Source: Candidatus Woesearchaeota archaeon
GTDB lineage: Archaea > Nanobdellota > Nanobdellia > Woesearchaeales > GW2011-AR9
Direction: 5' to 3'
Length of the DNA stretch: 5,215 nucleotides
NCBI GenBank assembly: GCA_016203215.1
Contig: JACQNF010000037.1
Location: 1 to 5,215 of the forward strand
The notes beneath the pieces were generated by a model. The model ran no database searches, was not told where the DNA came from, and worked only from the letters and a program-made list of their open reading frames with translations. Of the stretch, positions 5,079-5,215 are shown piece by piece (positions within the stretch are counted from its first letter, which is position 1; each line of letters begins with the position of its first letter). The position numbers and the translations under genes were made by a program.

Positions 5079-5215
5079 ATGGCTCTCCTTCTCGGCAACG
5101 AATTTGAATTCCTGACAAAATTATTTCTCTGTCTCGTCGCAGGATTAACTATTGGTATCGAGCGAGAATACCGCGGGAAAAGCGCAGGCATTAGTACACA
5201 CTCTTTTGTAATTGC
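5079..5215 (+). CDS. MgtC/SapB-family membrane protein, N-terminal part only
   Basis: Only 45 residues are visible before the window ends. A hydrophobic helix (about 11-27, FLTKLFLCLVAGLTIGI) leads into GIEREYRGKSAG (26-37) and STH (39-41). This is the N-terminal signature of the MgtC/SapB family, usually written as GxERExxGKxAGxRTH, including the conserved acidic and basic residues after the first membrane segment. Family proteins are integral membrane proteins linked in bacteria to Mg2+ limitation and ATP synthase control; many archaeal members are larger fusions with no known role. Whether this one is the short or the long, multi-helix form cannot be seen. The ATG at 5079 is the only start in this frame nearby and leaves the usual short N-terminus before the first helix. 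It is transcribed divergently from the reductase. Confidence 0.85.
   Translation, partial: MALLLGNEFEFLTKLFLCLVAGLTIGIEREYRGKSAGISTHSFVI

Overview
The window looks like chromosomal DNA from an archaeon, probably an uncultivated DPANN-type lineage (Woesearchaeota/Pacearchaeota-like). That lineage is inferred from gene style and not proven. The archaeal evidence is a proteasome-activating nucleotidase (PAN), archaeal TATA boxes (TTTATATT, TTATAAAA) about 25 bp upstream of several start codons, and a general lack of Shine-Dalgarno sequences, which points to leaderless transcripts.

Layout, left to right. (1) Positions 1-1146, minus: PAN, the AAA+ unfoldase of the archaeal proteasome, missing only its C-terminal tail at the window edge. 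(2) Positions 1211-1416, minus: the remains of a small P-loop kinase gene. The Walker A N-terminus and a convincing C-terminus are both present but in different frames, and the middle is gone. (3) Positions 1483-3450, minus: a large exported transglutaminase-fold protein with an intact Cys-His-Asp triad followed by beta-rich domains. (4) Positions 3621-4241, plus: a short ThiI-type PP-loop sulfurtransferase without a THUMP domain, divergent from gene 3. (5) Positions 4234-4749, minus: a dihydrofolate reductase/RibD C-terminal-fold reductase, convergent with gene 4 and overlapping it by 8 bp. (6) Positions 5079 to the window end, plus: the N-terminus of an MgtC/SapB-type membrane protein.

The genes do not form one pathway. 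They are mostly single-gene units with their own promoters: protein quality control, cell-surface chemistry, tRNA or thiamine sulfur transfer, a reductase and a membrane protein. The least expected structure lies between genes. A GC-rich repeat of about 42 bp occurs as two clear copies in inverted orientation (4799-4841 and 4934-4975) and as a weaker third copy at 3511-3540. All three lie in divergent intergenic regions, each with the same end facing the nearest promoter. No RNA gene, CRISPR array or insertion-sequence transposase was seen.
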